Positions 27,301 through 42,300 of a DNA stretch of 64,000 nt are shown piece after piece; position 1 is the first letter of the stretch, and each line of letters starts with the position of its first letter. This DNA comes from Xanthostigma xanthostigma (lineage: Eukaryota; Arthropoda; Insecta; Raphidioptera; Raphidiidae). The notes under the pieces were generated by a model. It did not search any database. It had not been told where the DNA came from and saw only the letters and a program-made list of their open reading frames with translations. The stretch lies in NCBI GenBank assembly GCA_963575645.1, contig OY754469.1:21160001-21224000 (forward strand), in the 5' to 3' direction. A program made the translations under genes and the position numbers.

Positions 27301-30300
27301 GATACCAAAGGTAGATGTAGGAATTTACTGGCTTTCTAATATTTATCATGCTTTTTTAACAATATTGACATTGACTCATTACGTATATGTATACAGATGA
27401 ACTCATGTATTTTCAACACCATCTATTTTCAATGGATTTTACTCACGTAATTTTCAAGTTTTTAGAGCCTACTTTTCTCCTCCTACGCTTCACAACGTTT
27501 AACCTCAAATTAATAAAGTTTTTTCTTAACGGTCTCTGATTGCCAATAAGTGAGGATGAAAGAGAAGTTGAAAATACAGGATGCAATTAGTACCAACATA
27601 TTGAAAATACTACAGGCATTCTACTATACTGAAGGATTTCGGGTGACGTACGAATAAAATATTCATGTTATTTCTCTTCCGTTAATCTTTTTCTAAAACT
27701 ATTCAGATACGTGAATTTTAATGCACAAAAAATCATTTTTACGCAGAATTCTAATGACCGAGTAGGTAGAACAAATCAGAACGTGTACTGAACGAGTAAT
27801 AACAGCATATAGTCATAATACAAAACGATTATGAGCTCTGTTGTCGAGCGCCTATATTTTTTACAATCTTATCCATGTAATATTGTACAGCATAACAGCG
27901 TTGCACAGTGATGTACATTGATGCTGGGTTGTAAAAAGCACGGTCAGAAAATCTAATTTGAGAATGACCTTAGATTGTGACCACACATACATTTTTCTAA
28001 GAAAAACATAGCAGAATTTTAAATCGACCCTGCTCAAAAAAAATGATCGATGAAAACTTTTAAACTGTGTTTATATATACTTAAGAAAGTTTTTTCACTT
28101 TCGAAATAACATTTATCGACGCATTTTATCAAAATTTAGCTTCAATAGTTGTCTTTTTCTAACTATATCAGTCATTTGTATTACTGTGATTACAATCTAA
28201 TGTTTTACATGACAGTGTTTTACGACTGCTTCTGCGTGTATAAAAATTGTATTTAATGATCACATCTAAAGATCATTGTCAAATTAGATTTCTTGATAAT
28301 ACTTTCTGCAATTCAACATTAGTCTCTTTTTACACGGACACTTTTCTATCGCCAAAACGTAGTTTCTGTATGGTCAATGGTCGGTCGTATGTCACCCAAT
28401 TGTAAATACCATTTACTTATTGGTATTACCTTATGGAAAGAGTACCTACGTTCCCTGTGCAGACGGTTGAACAAAGTGTCAAACCATTATCGCCTGTTGT
28501 CGCTGGATTCGTTCTCCAACAGGCTGACAAAAAATAATCGTTCAAAAAACCCTTAACGTTAAATGGCAAAAAATTTATTGTGAATTAAAAAAAAATGTTT
28601 TGTAAATCTGAGACAAGAATCTTTAGAACAAATGAAAGAATACAATAGATTTTACCGATACAGTTTATACAAAACTTCCAGGAAGACTTGAACAAAATGT
28701 AAACACAAAAGTATACATATTGAGAACTTAAATTAATCAATAAACTTAATATTACAATAGATGTGTCATTTGCACCCTACTTACATAAACTAATAACAAT
28801 GCCGGATTTATAGGGTTGTGGAAACCCCTGGGTAGCACACTTGGTTTATTTATTCTGGCATTTACTATTTACTTTCATGGAAATCCCTGGACAGTTACCC
28901 AGCTCTATATCCGACAGTGATCATATTAATTATTCATTTGTTTAAAAAAATGTAAGTATAACTATTGTTTACTTCAGAGCACTGTGGAGTGAGATTTTAA
29001 AATGTTTTCGAAGACAGTGCACAAGTTTAATTTGGAACAATTTATATAAAAAAATGTCAGATCATCTGCGATTCAAATCCTCGAATGCGAGAATGGCCAT
29101 AGAAGTCGAGATTCGCTCCTTTTAAAATTAAAAAAAAATCCTCAAATACGTCGCCTTTATTTTTTAAACCCGTATCAGCCTTTTTGATTGTCGTCTTTTT
29201 TAGGTTCCGTAAATCCGATAAAACAACGGAACCCTTATAGAATCACTCTCGTGTCTGTCAACTTATTTGTTCCGAATCTACATTTCTATTTTAAAAAAAA
29301 AGGTGCATCGACTTGAGGTCATTACTCATTAGCACAAAATATAAACACACTTTGTTTTCTAAGAGCGAAAATAAGTGTTCAATAGGTTGTGTAACAAATT
29401 ATAGAACATGTTGAGAGTAATGTTTTAAAATTCTATTATTCTGGGCGGGCACGTTTATTGGAATACAAAGTGTTTTGACTTCTTTATTTAAAATTGAATG
29501 TCGAACAAAGAGGATGTGCTATAAAATGAAATTGAAATCTAGACATATTCGTAACATGTTACAAAACATTATATTACTTATAACAATTTTTTGTCTTCTC
29601 GCTCACTAACCAATAACATATAATTTATTGAAAGCGCAAAATTTTTGTTTTCAAACGAAATTTTTTAAACTAATTGTATAATTTCGCGACTTACATGTCT
29701 TTACACAACCGTTAAGCAAAAAAACGTTGTTAAGTATTTTTTGTCTTTGATAGCAAAGAAAAAAATAAAAAAATGTGGAAACCTTAAAACTCCCCGCTAT
29801 GTGTTAAATACGTGGCAATAAATTGATACTTTTGTGTAATACATTAAAGAAGATTGTAAAAAGAAACAAGTAGATTAGGCGACAAAAATGCAAAAAGATG
29901 TTATTTTTACTCTACTGCGGCGAAGTCAAAAGGAAGGGTTATGAGTTTTGCAATTTATGTATGTTTGTATTTACACCGTAGCGCCTAAACTATTCATCCG
30001 ATTTTTATAAATAAGGTGTGAATCGATTCGTTATTATGGCCCGGGTAACATAGGCTACATTTATTTTTGAATTTTGGTCCCAGAGGGGAGAAAAATGAAA
30101 ACAAACAAAAAATAAGTTTAAAAAAATTAAGTTCAAAAACTAAAACCCGACTACTGAAAAGTATGAACCAAGAAAATATTCTCATCTGAAGATAGTCGTG
30201 GTCGTATGGCATATGAGGCCCCTCTAGATGTATAGTGTGATGCATTTTGCCCTAGAGCTTATGATCACTTACTACTGTTATAATGTAATGTTTTGTTAGG

Positions 30301-33300
30301 GTAGGTGGCATATGATCACCGTCATCCTCAGAATCTTTTCTTGTTTCATACTTTTCAGTAGTCGGGTTTTAGTTTTTGAACTTTTTTTTAACTTTTATAG
30401 TAGTGTATTTATGAGAGTTCTGATCCACAGTCTCATCGGAAGTTGTTTCGCATTTCTTGTGTATTTAAGCTTCCGGTGAAGGTACCTTTTATTCGGGTGT
30501 TATTTAATGGGTTAGCCAAGTATTCATGTTTTGTGAGCAGGAAAATGTAATCGGTCAACTAAAATAGCTCATTGGTCGGCAACTCTTGGTTAGCAAACAT
30601 TTTTAAATCGATCAGTAATTTATGCCCTTCTGGACAGCTGTAAAAATATTTGTATAGCTGATTAAATATATAAGCTGCAATGAGTGACTCATGTTAAATA
30701 AAATTTTGGTGAGCACTCAGAGGGTAAGCAAAATATTCAATTTTCTCAAAAATACGTAAAAAATTGGCATTCTTTTTCGTCTTTCACTGTCATTTTTTTA
30801 ATTTAATCACATAATATAAATGTCATAGCAACTGGTGTAGAATTACTGTATTACTATCTCATGACCTCGTAATTGTTTTAAAGAACTTCATCCAAACACA
30901 AATGCAATCAGTTTGTTTATATTGTTAACTATATTTTAAATATGCATACCAATGAAACAAACTAGATACAGAAATGTTTTCTCTGCTGACCAATTTTGAG
31001 ATCTTGCTGACCAAGTAATCATTTTTCTGCGCGACTGTTTATTAAACAGATACATAATATTGCTAGCTGCCCGCTTAAGGTTAAAGTACTGACCCTTATT
31101 AAGATTCTTTGCAGAACATGGATTGCTGCCCGATTTTTATTTATTGCAAACAAAATCTTTGTATGCTGACCAAATGATTTTACGGCTGATTTATGTTGCT
31201 AACCAAATTATTTTACAGCTAATCAAAATATTTACTTCTCTTTTATTCTTTGAATAACTTGGAAATTGCTTGAACGATTGACTCCAAAATCTAATCAGAT
31301 CTACGTCTCCAATAAACTTTTTCGAATGTCGCAAACTCAATTTCAATCGATCTTGTTTACACACAATAATTCATATAATATATAAATATATACACGCGCG
31401 TCATACACACAGGGACGTCTATCCAAAAATAATCAAAATATCTTTCTAGGACCCTAAACCGTTGAGATCTGATGAAAACTCGATTTTTTAAAATCGGACC
31501 AAAAACAATAACCTACCTTCCTTTGAAAATTTTCAGTACCTAACGGAAGTTAAAAAGATATCTGTCGTTGCACAAAGCGACCGAAGAAAAATTTCTTATT
31601 TATAAATAATACAAACTTAATAGTTAGGGCCGCGGTGACAAAAGTGCCTTGCAACTCCCAAACGGATGAGAAGCACGTTTTTGTATAGTTCGAGTGTCGT
31701 TCTCGAAATCCGTGTTGTCGAGTAGAGGTCTGGCATTCGGCGTTGAGCGGCTATAGTATTTTTTCCGAATTTTGCCCAGCGGTTCCAAAAATCATTTCCC
31801 AAACGGATGAAAATTACTGGAGGGCATCTACGCAAACCCCCAATTACCGGAAAAATATTTTCATCCGATTTGATATTTGCAAAGAGCTCTTCCAGAAGCT
31901 CTAAAAAAAATGGAAAAAAGGGGGGGGGGGAATTTCCTCATTTGAACTTGAAATTTGGCAGGGAGATATAGTTCGTGTCTGAGAATATGTAAAAAAATGT
32001 TTTTTGCTCTATGTATCGCGATCGCTTTGAAACAATTTTCCAAAATTTAAATGGGCCAAATTTGATAAAGTAATTCCAAAATGGATGAAAATTTGCCCAC
32101 AGGTTCTTTGACACCTACAGAACATCGAAAAATTATTTTCATCCAAATTTGTTGCGGTCAAGTCCAGATCATCCATAATAATGCTCCGATATATTCATTA
32201 TCACGGGAAACTGCAGGATCTGAATGTTCAATCTTTAATGTGGAAAGGCCGATTACAATCAAATTGTGTATTATTGTCCTAAAAATTGATGAGACTATTT
32301 TCCTCTGATTTGACGATTATGAAGGGAACACTCCGACTTTTGGACCGTGTGAACGCTCCAAGCGCATACTTTATCCACAAATTAGCTAGTATCTCTTTAC
32401 TAGCGTTTGACTCGCTTTGCTCGTGAATTAAATTTGGTTATTATATAGGCCGATTGATACCAAAGTATATATGTATAGCCACATATTATCAGAGGAAAGT
32501 TCTGATGAAGTTCGGTACCATTCCTATGGAAACTGTCTCAGTCTCTATTGTTCCCGCGATCAAGTCTCATTTTTATGACCGGCCAGCGTCGTTGAATTCT
32601 TCTTACATGTGTTTGACAAAACTAAAAGAATGAATAAAATATCTCGATTATTTATTTCTAAACAAGAAAAATTATGTCTGTCGCTTGATGGCCTCGCGTT
32701 TCATGAATTATTCCTCACTTTCAATTACAAAATCTAAAAAAATATTTACTTACCATTGAATAGTCACTCACTATTTCACCGCCTCTCGGGAGCATATCAT
32801 TTTTTTAAAATATTTTTAAACCAGAGACAAAGAACTTTATGAAACTTCCATCTAAATCTCGTAGAAAATTTACGGAGAACTCCGGGATCAAAATCACGCG
32901 CGCTATTTGGCATAGTTTAACCAGGCGCATTTTGGATGAAAACTTTTTTTTCTAATAACATAAATAATAACCATTCATATCAGTCCGGTTGCATGCATGC
33001 GGCTGATGATTTTTTTCATTTCGGAGTCTGGGTCCATTTAATTGTACTGCAGGCTACGGCAAATATCAAATCGGATGAAAATATTTTTCCGGTAATTGGG
33101 GGTTTGCGTAGATGCCCTCCAGTAATTTTCATCCGTTTGGGAAATGATTTTTGGAACCGCTGGGCAAAATTCGGAAAAAATACTATAGCCGCTCAACGCC
33201 GAACGCCAGACCCCTACTCGACAACACGGATTTCGAGAACGACACTCGAACTATACAAAAACGTGCTTCTCATCCGTTTGGGAGTTGCAAGGCACTTTTG

Positions 33301-36300
33301 TCACCGCGGCCTTAACTATAATTATATGATTCATTTTATATTATTTTATTTTCCATTGTATGTATTTAAAATTTATTTTTGACAGTAGATATTAAACTGT
33401 TGTTATTTATCTTGCCTTTCTACGGCTTTGTATCACTCATTTGTATTTTCGTTCTGTTTATTTTACCCTCTAAATTGACAATGTGCCGGATACAAATTTT
33501 CATTAAAAAAAAAATAAAAAATAAATAAATAATTTTTTTAAGATAAAATAATTGATTAAATTTCAGGCACAACCAATCGACCCGGATTTAGCAGCCAAAC
33601 TTTTAGGCCACGGTGTGGCCGTATCACCAGTTGTCACAGTAGAACCGCGCAGGCGTAAATTCCACAAGGCCATCACGCTCAGCATGCCAGCGCCACGCGC
33701 ACACTCCCAAGGCATGATCAACCAATACTCGGGGTCAGCTCCAACTCTAAGGCTACTATGTTCCATCACAGGTATGCTTTATTCCAACTCTATTTTGTGT
33801 TGTGTGATACGTCATACTCACGTCATTAAAGCGGGCATACACTCTGTTCAAACCAAAGCGGTCTGCTGTACAGTCTGTGCAAAAATAAAATGTTATGCCC
33901 GGTTCTAAACATATTATAAAGGGAATAAATAAATAAAATAATAATCTGATTTCTGTAAAATTACTTAATTTTTTTGATCCGTTTGATATAACAATTGACT
34001 TTTTTATAGTGAAGCAAACATATTTAAAGTTTTGTCTAAATAAAAAATATATTAAAGAAGACACTGTACTTATTTATAGAGTCTAATTTTCAGTAATAAT
34101 TCCGAACGAAAGATATGTTTTATTTGTATTTTAACATATTTTGTTTTTACTATTTAATACAAATACATTTACTTAAGTCTTTCTCCAGAATTTTAAAGCA
34201 AGCACATGTTTTCTGTATTCTTTCATAAATGTGTGTGGACACTATGATTGCATCACTGCTTTAAAATTTCTTGAAAAAGTTTTAAGTAAATCTCAACTTT
34301 TTTAAACAGCTGAAGCCATACTGGTTTGAACAGATAACATCCATACTCATACAACCATTTAAATTGAAATGTTAAGCTGTAGATAAATTGAAAGAAATTA
34401 TTTTATTTTATTTTTTGCTTTCAGTCAATTAAAAAGAAAAAAAAAACAATGTCGGTTTATTTTTAAGAGAAATGTCTTTAAAATTAGCATGAAAATTAGC
34501 AAACGAAATATTTTCATTTATATAATTAGTAAAAAATATATTATTTGTTTAATTTATAGCATTCATATAGTTCACATTAATTTACTGGTTTGGTGAAGAA
34601 CAATCGTTTTCGGTAATAAAAAAAACTACTGCTTAACTTTCAAAATCATTTGCTGCGTTTTCAATTTAAGATGTGAAATCTAAAAAACATATATTTTAAA
34701 ATGTCAATAAAGAATATATATGAAAATTAAAAACGCAGTTTAAATATTTCAGTGTGTTTTCTTTGAAAAAATGTTTGATACGACTGAAAAAGATTTGATT
34801 ATTACAATGAACAGCAAATTTAATGTAAGAGACATTTTTTTATAAAATTTGGCATTATTCATCACGATTTTTATAATTTTTCATATTTAACATTTTCAAT
34901 AACTAATATCAACTTTATATTTCTTTTAACATAAGAATTAACATTTTTATTTATTTTTAAACGTTAATGAACTTTATTTTATTTACTTGGTGGATTTATT
35001 AACATAAAGTTGGATGTTACTGTGTTGTGTTTTGTTTTTGTTTTTTCCTATACATATATTTTTATTTAGTTTTTTTTATTATTATTAAAATCAGGGGTTG
35101 GCAATGCTTTTAATTTTTGGCGGTAGTGTAGATTTTATTATTATACGGTATTTTTTGTATTTTTTTTAGTCTGGTTTGAAAATGTATCAAAAGCTATTCA
35201 AGAAATAAAAAAAACATCCACATTATAAAAAATTAACCGCAAAAAATGGTTTCAATTAAAAAAAGACAGTTGCTCTTGAATTGCTTTTGAGATTAAAATG
35301 AAAAGACCTATAATAATTAGAATAGTAGTATACTGTATTGAATTTATATATATTTATACATTTGTTAGTTAGAATCATGCGTTAAAAGTTTCGTTCAGAA
35401 CTATCCAACGTTAAAATTACACTGATATGAATTTATCACAAAAAAATACTGTATTTCCTGTAAGATTTTCACATCGTATTTATTTAAAAAAACTAAATTC
35501 CAACTATGATTCTACAAGCTACTTTGTTTTTGCAATAGTAATGAAATGCCTATTCTGCCGTAATGTTATACATCCATACGTCCACCATAATATTGTATAC
35601 CGGCACCTCCACCATAATGTATACCGGTACCTCCACCCAAAATGTATACCGGTACCTCCACCCATATATTCATATTTACAGCGACACCATATTATTTTTT
35701 ATGAACTATAAAAGCCCACCAAATTTAAGTTCACTAAATACCTCTCTCAATACTGAAGTGTAGAAATACTATATTTTTATAAAACGTATACCAAAAAGTA
35801 TTTTGTATATTACAAAAAATAAAAATATAGATTTATCAACATATTATGGTTTTTCACTAGCTAGGCAATTGCATGTTTAACTTATTCAAGGATTAAAACT
35901 TCCATTTACCCTTGTTGAAAATTGGGAAAAAATAAAGACTAAAGAAATTTTCCAGGGAAAAACGTTGTAGGGTCCTGAAATTTGTCAAAAAGTTCTTGTT
36001 TATTATCCAAAAAAGTGTAAACTAATAATAATATCCTAGTCGATAATAGATTTCAAAAAAAAACAAATAGTGAATGAAAAGTAACAAATTTATATATACA
36101 ATTATTATGCGTTTACTTGTAGAGTCATAAAATGGAAAACAAGTGACCAAATAAACAAAATAATGAAGAACAAGATTAATTTAAAAACAAGACATAACTT
36201 CCTGTACTGAAAACATGAGAAATCATATATAAGATTTTATTTTAATCATATCTTCAGCAAATCCAAAATGTCAATCAGATTAAAAAAATAGTTCTTAAAT

Positions 36301-39300
36301 ACATATCAGATGTAGGATAGTTATGTACTAGACAATCGATACTATTTTGTTAATTAGAAGATCATTCTATTATTTTATCTTTTAGGTAATATTTGTATAG
36401 CATGTGTGACTTACATATTTTAATATACGATCTGTTATGAAGTTTCGAGTCATAAACAAAGGGTAACATCGAGACATCAAGATGAATCGAATTTTTTTCA
36501 TAAAATTCTAGAAATTCTTTTTTCGAAAATTACAAAAAAAACAATGTTGGAGCCTATGACATTTCTGAACAATGTTTTTACATTATGAAAAAATATTAGA
36601 CATTTACGAGTGTTCAAAATGTATGCATAATTTCCGATAGTACTCTAAAAAGACAAACGCATCGAGAAAATATAAGCGTATTATAACTATTTCGCAAAAA
36701 AGAATTAATAGGCTTATTAAAATATTTTTGTCTCATCTTGTTGTCCTGAAAGTATCTTTATTGTTTATGTCGTTAAATTTTTAGACTTCCCGTACAAATT
36801 ACAAATAGTTTGATTAGTAAAATTTGAATATCCAATGTAAATTTCCCTTTAATTATTTACTAGACTTCAAAGTTTGTAAGTATGTGTTGTTGTTAAGTAT
36901 TTCTCTACTACTAGAACAAAAAGTTTCTGTACAAACGTCCAAAAAATGTTAACGTAATGGTGTTGATTTTTCTCTGAATTATATTTCTTTTAACATGTAT
37001 ATAAAATATATTATAGGAACAGTTAGTTTCTACGAAATTAAAAAAAACACGAATATACAGAAAAACTAGTTTTGACTTCCTTGAAATATTTTTTCGCGAA
37101 CTACAGTTTACAACTTTTTTTGGAAAAAAAGTTATTGCCAGCCTCTGATACTTACGCTTGATGTAAACAATGATTTCGGAAAATAGGTATAGAAAGGAAA
37201 TAATGTAGCAAACAAAATATACTTGTCAATAGTTCTGGAAATAATTCAATTAGTGCGTTTTTTACTTTTTTAAATATATAATTTGCAATAAAAAATAATT
37301 ATGATTGAGGCAATATAAATTAAAATAAACGAACATCGCGTAAAATAATTACAGATATTGTATTTCAACAAATAGAATTATTGACAATAGGTATATGATC
37401 AATATGAAAATTATTTTGCGCGCATCAAAATTAGAATAAAGCCCCAAAAATATTCAATTTTTCTTGTTGTATAGAAATAGGAAATCAGGTCAGTGTTACA
37501 AACGTAATTTGAATAGAAATAGGTTAAAGAAAAACCTAAAATTTACTCGAATATTTACACGAACTTGCGGTTACCCTAAAAAAATCATAATAAAGTAGGT
37601 GTTTAGAATTTTTTTTTAAAACAATCGTTCTTAAACACACACAAAGCTCAAAATTTGAATACTAAACATTATCTTTCCCTACAAAAGCAAAAAAAAATAT
37701 GCCTTATTAAAATAAGTAAAACAAAAAAGAAGTAAGAAATATTGATTTTAAGGAATTATTTTTCAACTATGTTATAAAAACTCGGTTATTTTTTTTTTTT
37801 TTATTTACTGAAGATTTTATTTTTTAATCCTTTCTAACGCGAAGAAATTTACTTTTTAGAATACACAGTACATTTAATAGTTTAAAATATAATCACTAAG
37901 CTGGTTAAATGTTTAATTACGCAAGTCTTTAGAACGCCAAAATAAATTTCCATTATTTTATTAAATGATTAAGTACTCTACACTATTCCAAACATTGTTA
38001 AAATAAATCATTATCAGTTTTGAATAGAATAGACAGAGAGATTTATTTCAAATAATACAGCAGTGGTTTTCAAATCCGGGTGCGTAGAATAATTGCAAAT
38101 ATCGTCATTGTTCTGATAAAATCATGGTTTTAAGAGTATTCGCCCCTGCAAATACCCCCTGCACCCTTCATCTCAAATCTTTTCCCATCGCCTAAAAATG
38201 GTTCGCGTTCTCCCGACGCTATTTTTAAAGCTAGAGGGTTCTGGTAAACGCCAAATGAAAGACAAAGAATCAGACTACAGATCCTTCAGGCGAATTTTTT
38301 GAAAAAAATTCCTGAAAAACCTTACAGCCTTTTAAAAAAAATAATTAGTTACGTAATATTTCACACGTAGGCGAAACTGTTTTTCAAAAAATTCGCCTGA
38401 AGGATCTGTAGTCTGATTCTTTGTCTTTGATTTGGCGTTTACCAGAACCCTCTAGCTTTAAAAATAGCGTCGCGAGAGCGCGAACCGTTTTTAGGCGAGT
38501 GGAAAAGATTTGAGATGAAGGGTGCGAGGGGTATTTGCAGGGACAAATACTCTTAAGAATAAACGCTCAAACATAATTACCAAATAATGAACAATTTATA
38601 TTAACACTGATTTTTCGCAAGCGGTCAGTCATGTTAGTGCCTAAGTATAGAATACGTATCTGATCAACGATTTTTTCTCCAGTGTAGTAAAGAAATTATT
38701 TACAAATTGTTTATAAATTTTTTCAAAGGGGGTTGGGAAGGTAAGGTTTTTTATAAGTGGGGACGTTAGTGATCAAAATTTGGAAACCGCTGGTGTACAC
38801 CAATTAAATGCTAAACTCAGATATTATTGTCTTCTTATAAGTTATATTATATAATCTGACAATATATGCTTATGCAAAACTAAGATATTTTACAAAAGTT
38901 GTCCAACGACAATATTAATCTTAAGGTTATTCGATAAATAGCGCAGTTTCCAGACGTAAATCTGAATTTTTAATGTGTTTCTGATGGAAATCTTAAACAT
39001 TCAATAAAATTTCATTTAGAATTTTAGACGTGTGGTTTTCAAGTAATTATTATTAAAATTGTGATTTTTTACATGTCGATAAATGAGAGTCTCGTCGGAA
39101 ATAAAATAAAAATTAAGACAAAACCTCGAAAAACTGATGATTTGATAGTTTAACTCTTTTAGATAACGAAATAGTTATAATATAAACACGTTCACGTGGA
39201 GTTTTGGAGAAATATTACCTAAAAATTTTCAAATTACTGTTCTGTTAGATTTGAACCATATCTGTCTTTGACAAGCACATTATAACTGCTGTAGTCAAAT

Positions 39301-42300
39301 CCAGTCTAATGTTTAATTATTATTTTTTTCAATGTTAAAAAATTAAACTATGATTTTATAATAATTTATAAGTTCATATGACAGTTTTTTGTTACAACAA
39401 AATATTAACATAATTACTATTTATTCGAATAACCTTATAAGAATACTAATTTGGTTCTCTAAATTGTTAAATTCAGAATATTCGAGTCTCTGGCGAATAA
39501 TGGTCAAGTTTATCTTCGAGGATCGCTCATTTGGTTTTTTGGCGTTCTCCGTTAGTAACAGTCAAAAAAATCCGTATTTGCTATTTCGTCATTACTTTGT
39601 CGCTAAAAATTTATATCTACACAAATTATCCCAAAAAAAATTATTGTTTCAATTTGTTGATAATACTAAGTATTGGCGTTCTAACGTTAAAAAATATTTT
39701 AGGGTGATTCTGACCACGCATTTTTTTCGTTTCTTTTTTTTTTGTTTGTTATTATGAGTTCGTGATGAAAATTGAGAGTTTGGTTTTTCCTCAATCTATT
39801 GGATTTTTTTTGAAAACAATAAAATGATAGAAATTGAATATAAGTAAACGAACAAATGTTGAGGGAGTAACAAGCTGATATGATTGCATTGTGCCCATTA
39901 TGCTGCCATTCGCGCGTCATCAGGGGTATTTCGGAAAAGATCCCTCAAAGGTAATTAAAACAATATCATCATATTAATCAATATTAATTAATTAATCATT
40001 ATTAGTCTACTACTTTATTTTATATATATTTAACTCAAACAATATATATATATGATATATTATACACTGTGGGCAATGATAAACCCTTTAGTATGTCTTC
40101 TACTTTTCTATTATTTTTTCTTATTATATTTTTCTCCACATAATCAATTTTTTAAGTTAATCAGTTTATTTTTATTTTGGTATATGATCTTATACAAATT
40201 GTTAGCAAAAAGATCGTTTTAGGAGTACCTACGGTTAATAAAAGAACCGAGGACGATGAAACAAGAAGCTTTTTTTTCACAAATCTGAAAAAAAATGGAA
40301 ATTCACACTTTCAATGCAAACTAAAAATAATGAATTGTAGATAATGCTAAAATTAAATACATTATGCAAATCAATTTTGTAAATACAATTCGCAGACACA
40401 AAACGAAACAAAGTATAAATGGTTAATGAGTAATTAATGTCGACAAAAAAAATGAAGAAATGACATCATAAAAACGGTTTGTTTAAGATCTACTTCAAAA
40501 AAACTGCAATCTATTTTATTTAATTATTATCCAATCAATAATATTTCACATTTTAACAATCAATATTTTATTATAAACAAATGAAATTAATTATTCAACA
40601 CCGCAAACACCACTTTTATATTAGATTTGCTGCATATTATCTACTTATTATTATTATTATAATTTTATATTTCTTTTATAATTTCCAACAATTCAAAAAC
40701 ATCTACTACTCTTTTACTTTCCTTCTTCTTCTATTTGATATGTAAAATTATGCATTAAAAAAAACAATGGCTCTATAACTTGTTAATTCGTTAAAAAAAC
40801 GAAAATTTTCACTACTTTTTGATAAAATATTATAACAAATTATAGAGTTAAAACAAAACAAAGCAGTTATTTTTATCACATTGTTGAAAGCCAGTTTTCA
40901 TTTCTTATATACTTTAGTTTAAAAATTATAGACAAAAAAAATCAAAAGAACACAAGTCAAGTTTATATTAGTTGATTAACTTGGCCGTGATGGGTCTTTT
41001 CTGAAACCAAAGCTTCTTCCAGTTGCTTATTATTATTATTATTATTGATTATTATTATTATTAATGTATGAGCTTTTGCCGCTTTTTCATATACGCCATT
41101 GCTTAGTTATTTAATCCAATTAATCACCGCTTGAAGCTTTGTTTATATTTATTATTAGAACTGTTTATTTTTAGTGTTTCACCAAAGCTTTTGATCAGGT
41201 TTTCATTATTGTTATTACATTCATATTTACAGCCTCGTCAACATTTATAAGTATCGACCGAGTGTCGATATTTTTTTCAACGTATTCTTACACCACACGT
41301 TCAGTAAATACTGTAATTATACAATCATTACGGTTTCTTTAATTTCATTACCTTCTGCAGCCCAATGTTTTTACAGCCGAACAAAAACGCCACTGTCCGA
41401 CACGTTTAGTTTAATTATAGAAGAGCGGAATTTAATTTCATCACAAACACTATAAATTTTATGTCTCTTTTTACGATCGATACTCTTGTTTCCGCAAGAA
41501 ATATGGTTCATCCCGTTATATTTTCCGTGATGGTTTGTGGCATTATGTAATATGTACAATGGACATACCATCTGTATAAAAAGTTCACAGTTATACAGGA
41601 AAATCTAAACACTGATGTCACGTTTTTCTTAACAGTTACTCTAACAAACATATTAAAGTATCGAATTTATTTTCAAATTAAAAAATTCACAGTTATAGAA
41701 TTGATTAAGTAAAGTCTGGTCAAAGCGCTGTAATGTAAGTGGAGAATTAAACGGACATAACAATCACAGCCTTAACTGAACGTATGGCATTTTTGTACCA
41801 AGAGTAAGGTGTGTTCAGAGACAAAATAATATTTGCATTCCTCTAATGGTAAGCTTATAGAGTTGTAAGTACCTATAGCCTAGTCAAGAACTGTAATTAA
41901 TGAGAAAAACAGATCCAAAGCTCTAAAAATAGGTGCAATAGATTATTCAATTCGGAAAAATATTCCGAAAAAGGCGTTTTTTTTTATTTTTTTCGCCGAC
42001 AAAAATTGCAATTGTTTTTAACAAAAAACGAAATGGCAAAAAAGGCCCCTCAGATTTTTGGCGATTACTCAAAAACTATAAGCGATAGCGGAAATTGAAA
42101 GAAAGATTCTTAAAGAGGAGAAAATTTCCAATAAAAAAGTCCCACTTCCGGAACTCTATCTCTATTATTTATAGTTTTAACACTTGAAAGAATAACGTCT
42201 AGTTGGGAAAAAATTTTTAAATTTATTTTTAAAAAAGTGAGACTATTATTACTAAAAAAAATTTTTTCGAAAAAAATAATAGTCCAGTACGTGGGTATCA

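Larger units (their letters stand above)
14665..33566 (+). other. 18.9-kb ankyrin intron, transposon-rich
   Basis: Contents seen: retained-intron tail (14665-14766), MITE 15712-15957, inverted-repeat element 19797-20695, hAT MITE 23427-23606, foldback 26270-27002, MITE 28797-28919, inverted repeat 30118-30390 and long-TIR element 31621-33319. Nothing supportable was seen in 14770-15710, 15960-19790, 20700-23420, 23610-26265, 27005-28790, 28925-30115, 30395-31615 and 33325-33560. Two overlapping minus frames at 22908-23325 match no family I recognise. Confidence 0.7.

Noticed and set aside
31617..33382. Two near-identical 72-residue frames on opposite strands that look like a conserved gene pair
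   Set aside because: They are the same inverted-repeat arm read twice; identity comes from the TIRs, not from protein conservation.
39389..39757. 122-codon plus-strand frame
   Set aside because: AT-rich, no motif, and it does not join the ankyrin frame with splice sites on both sides.
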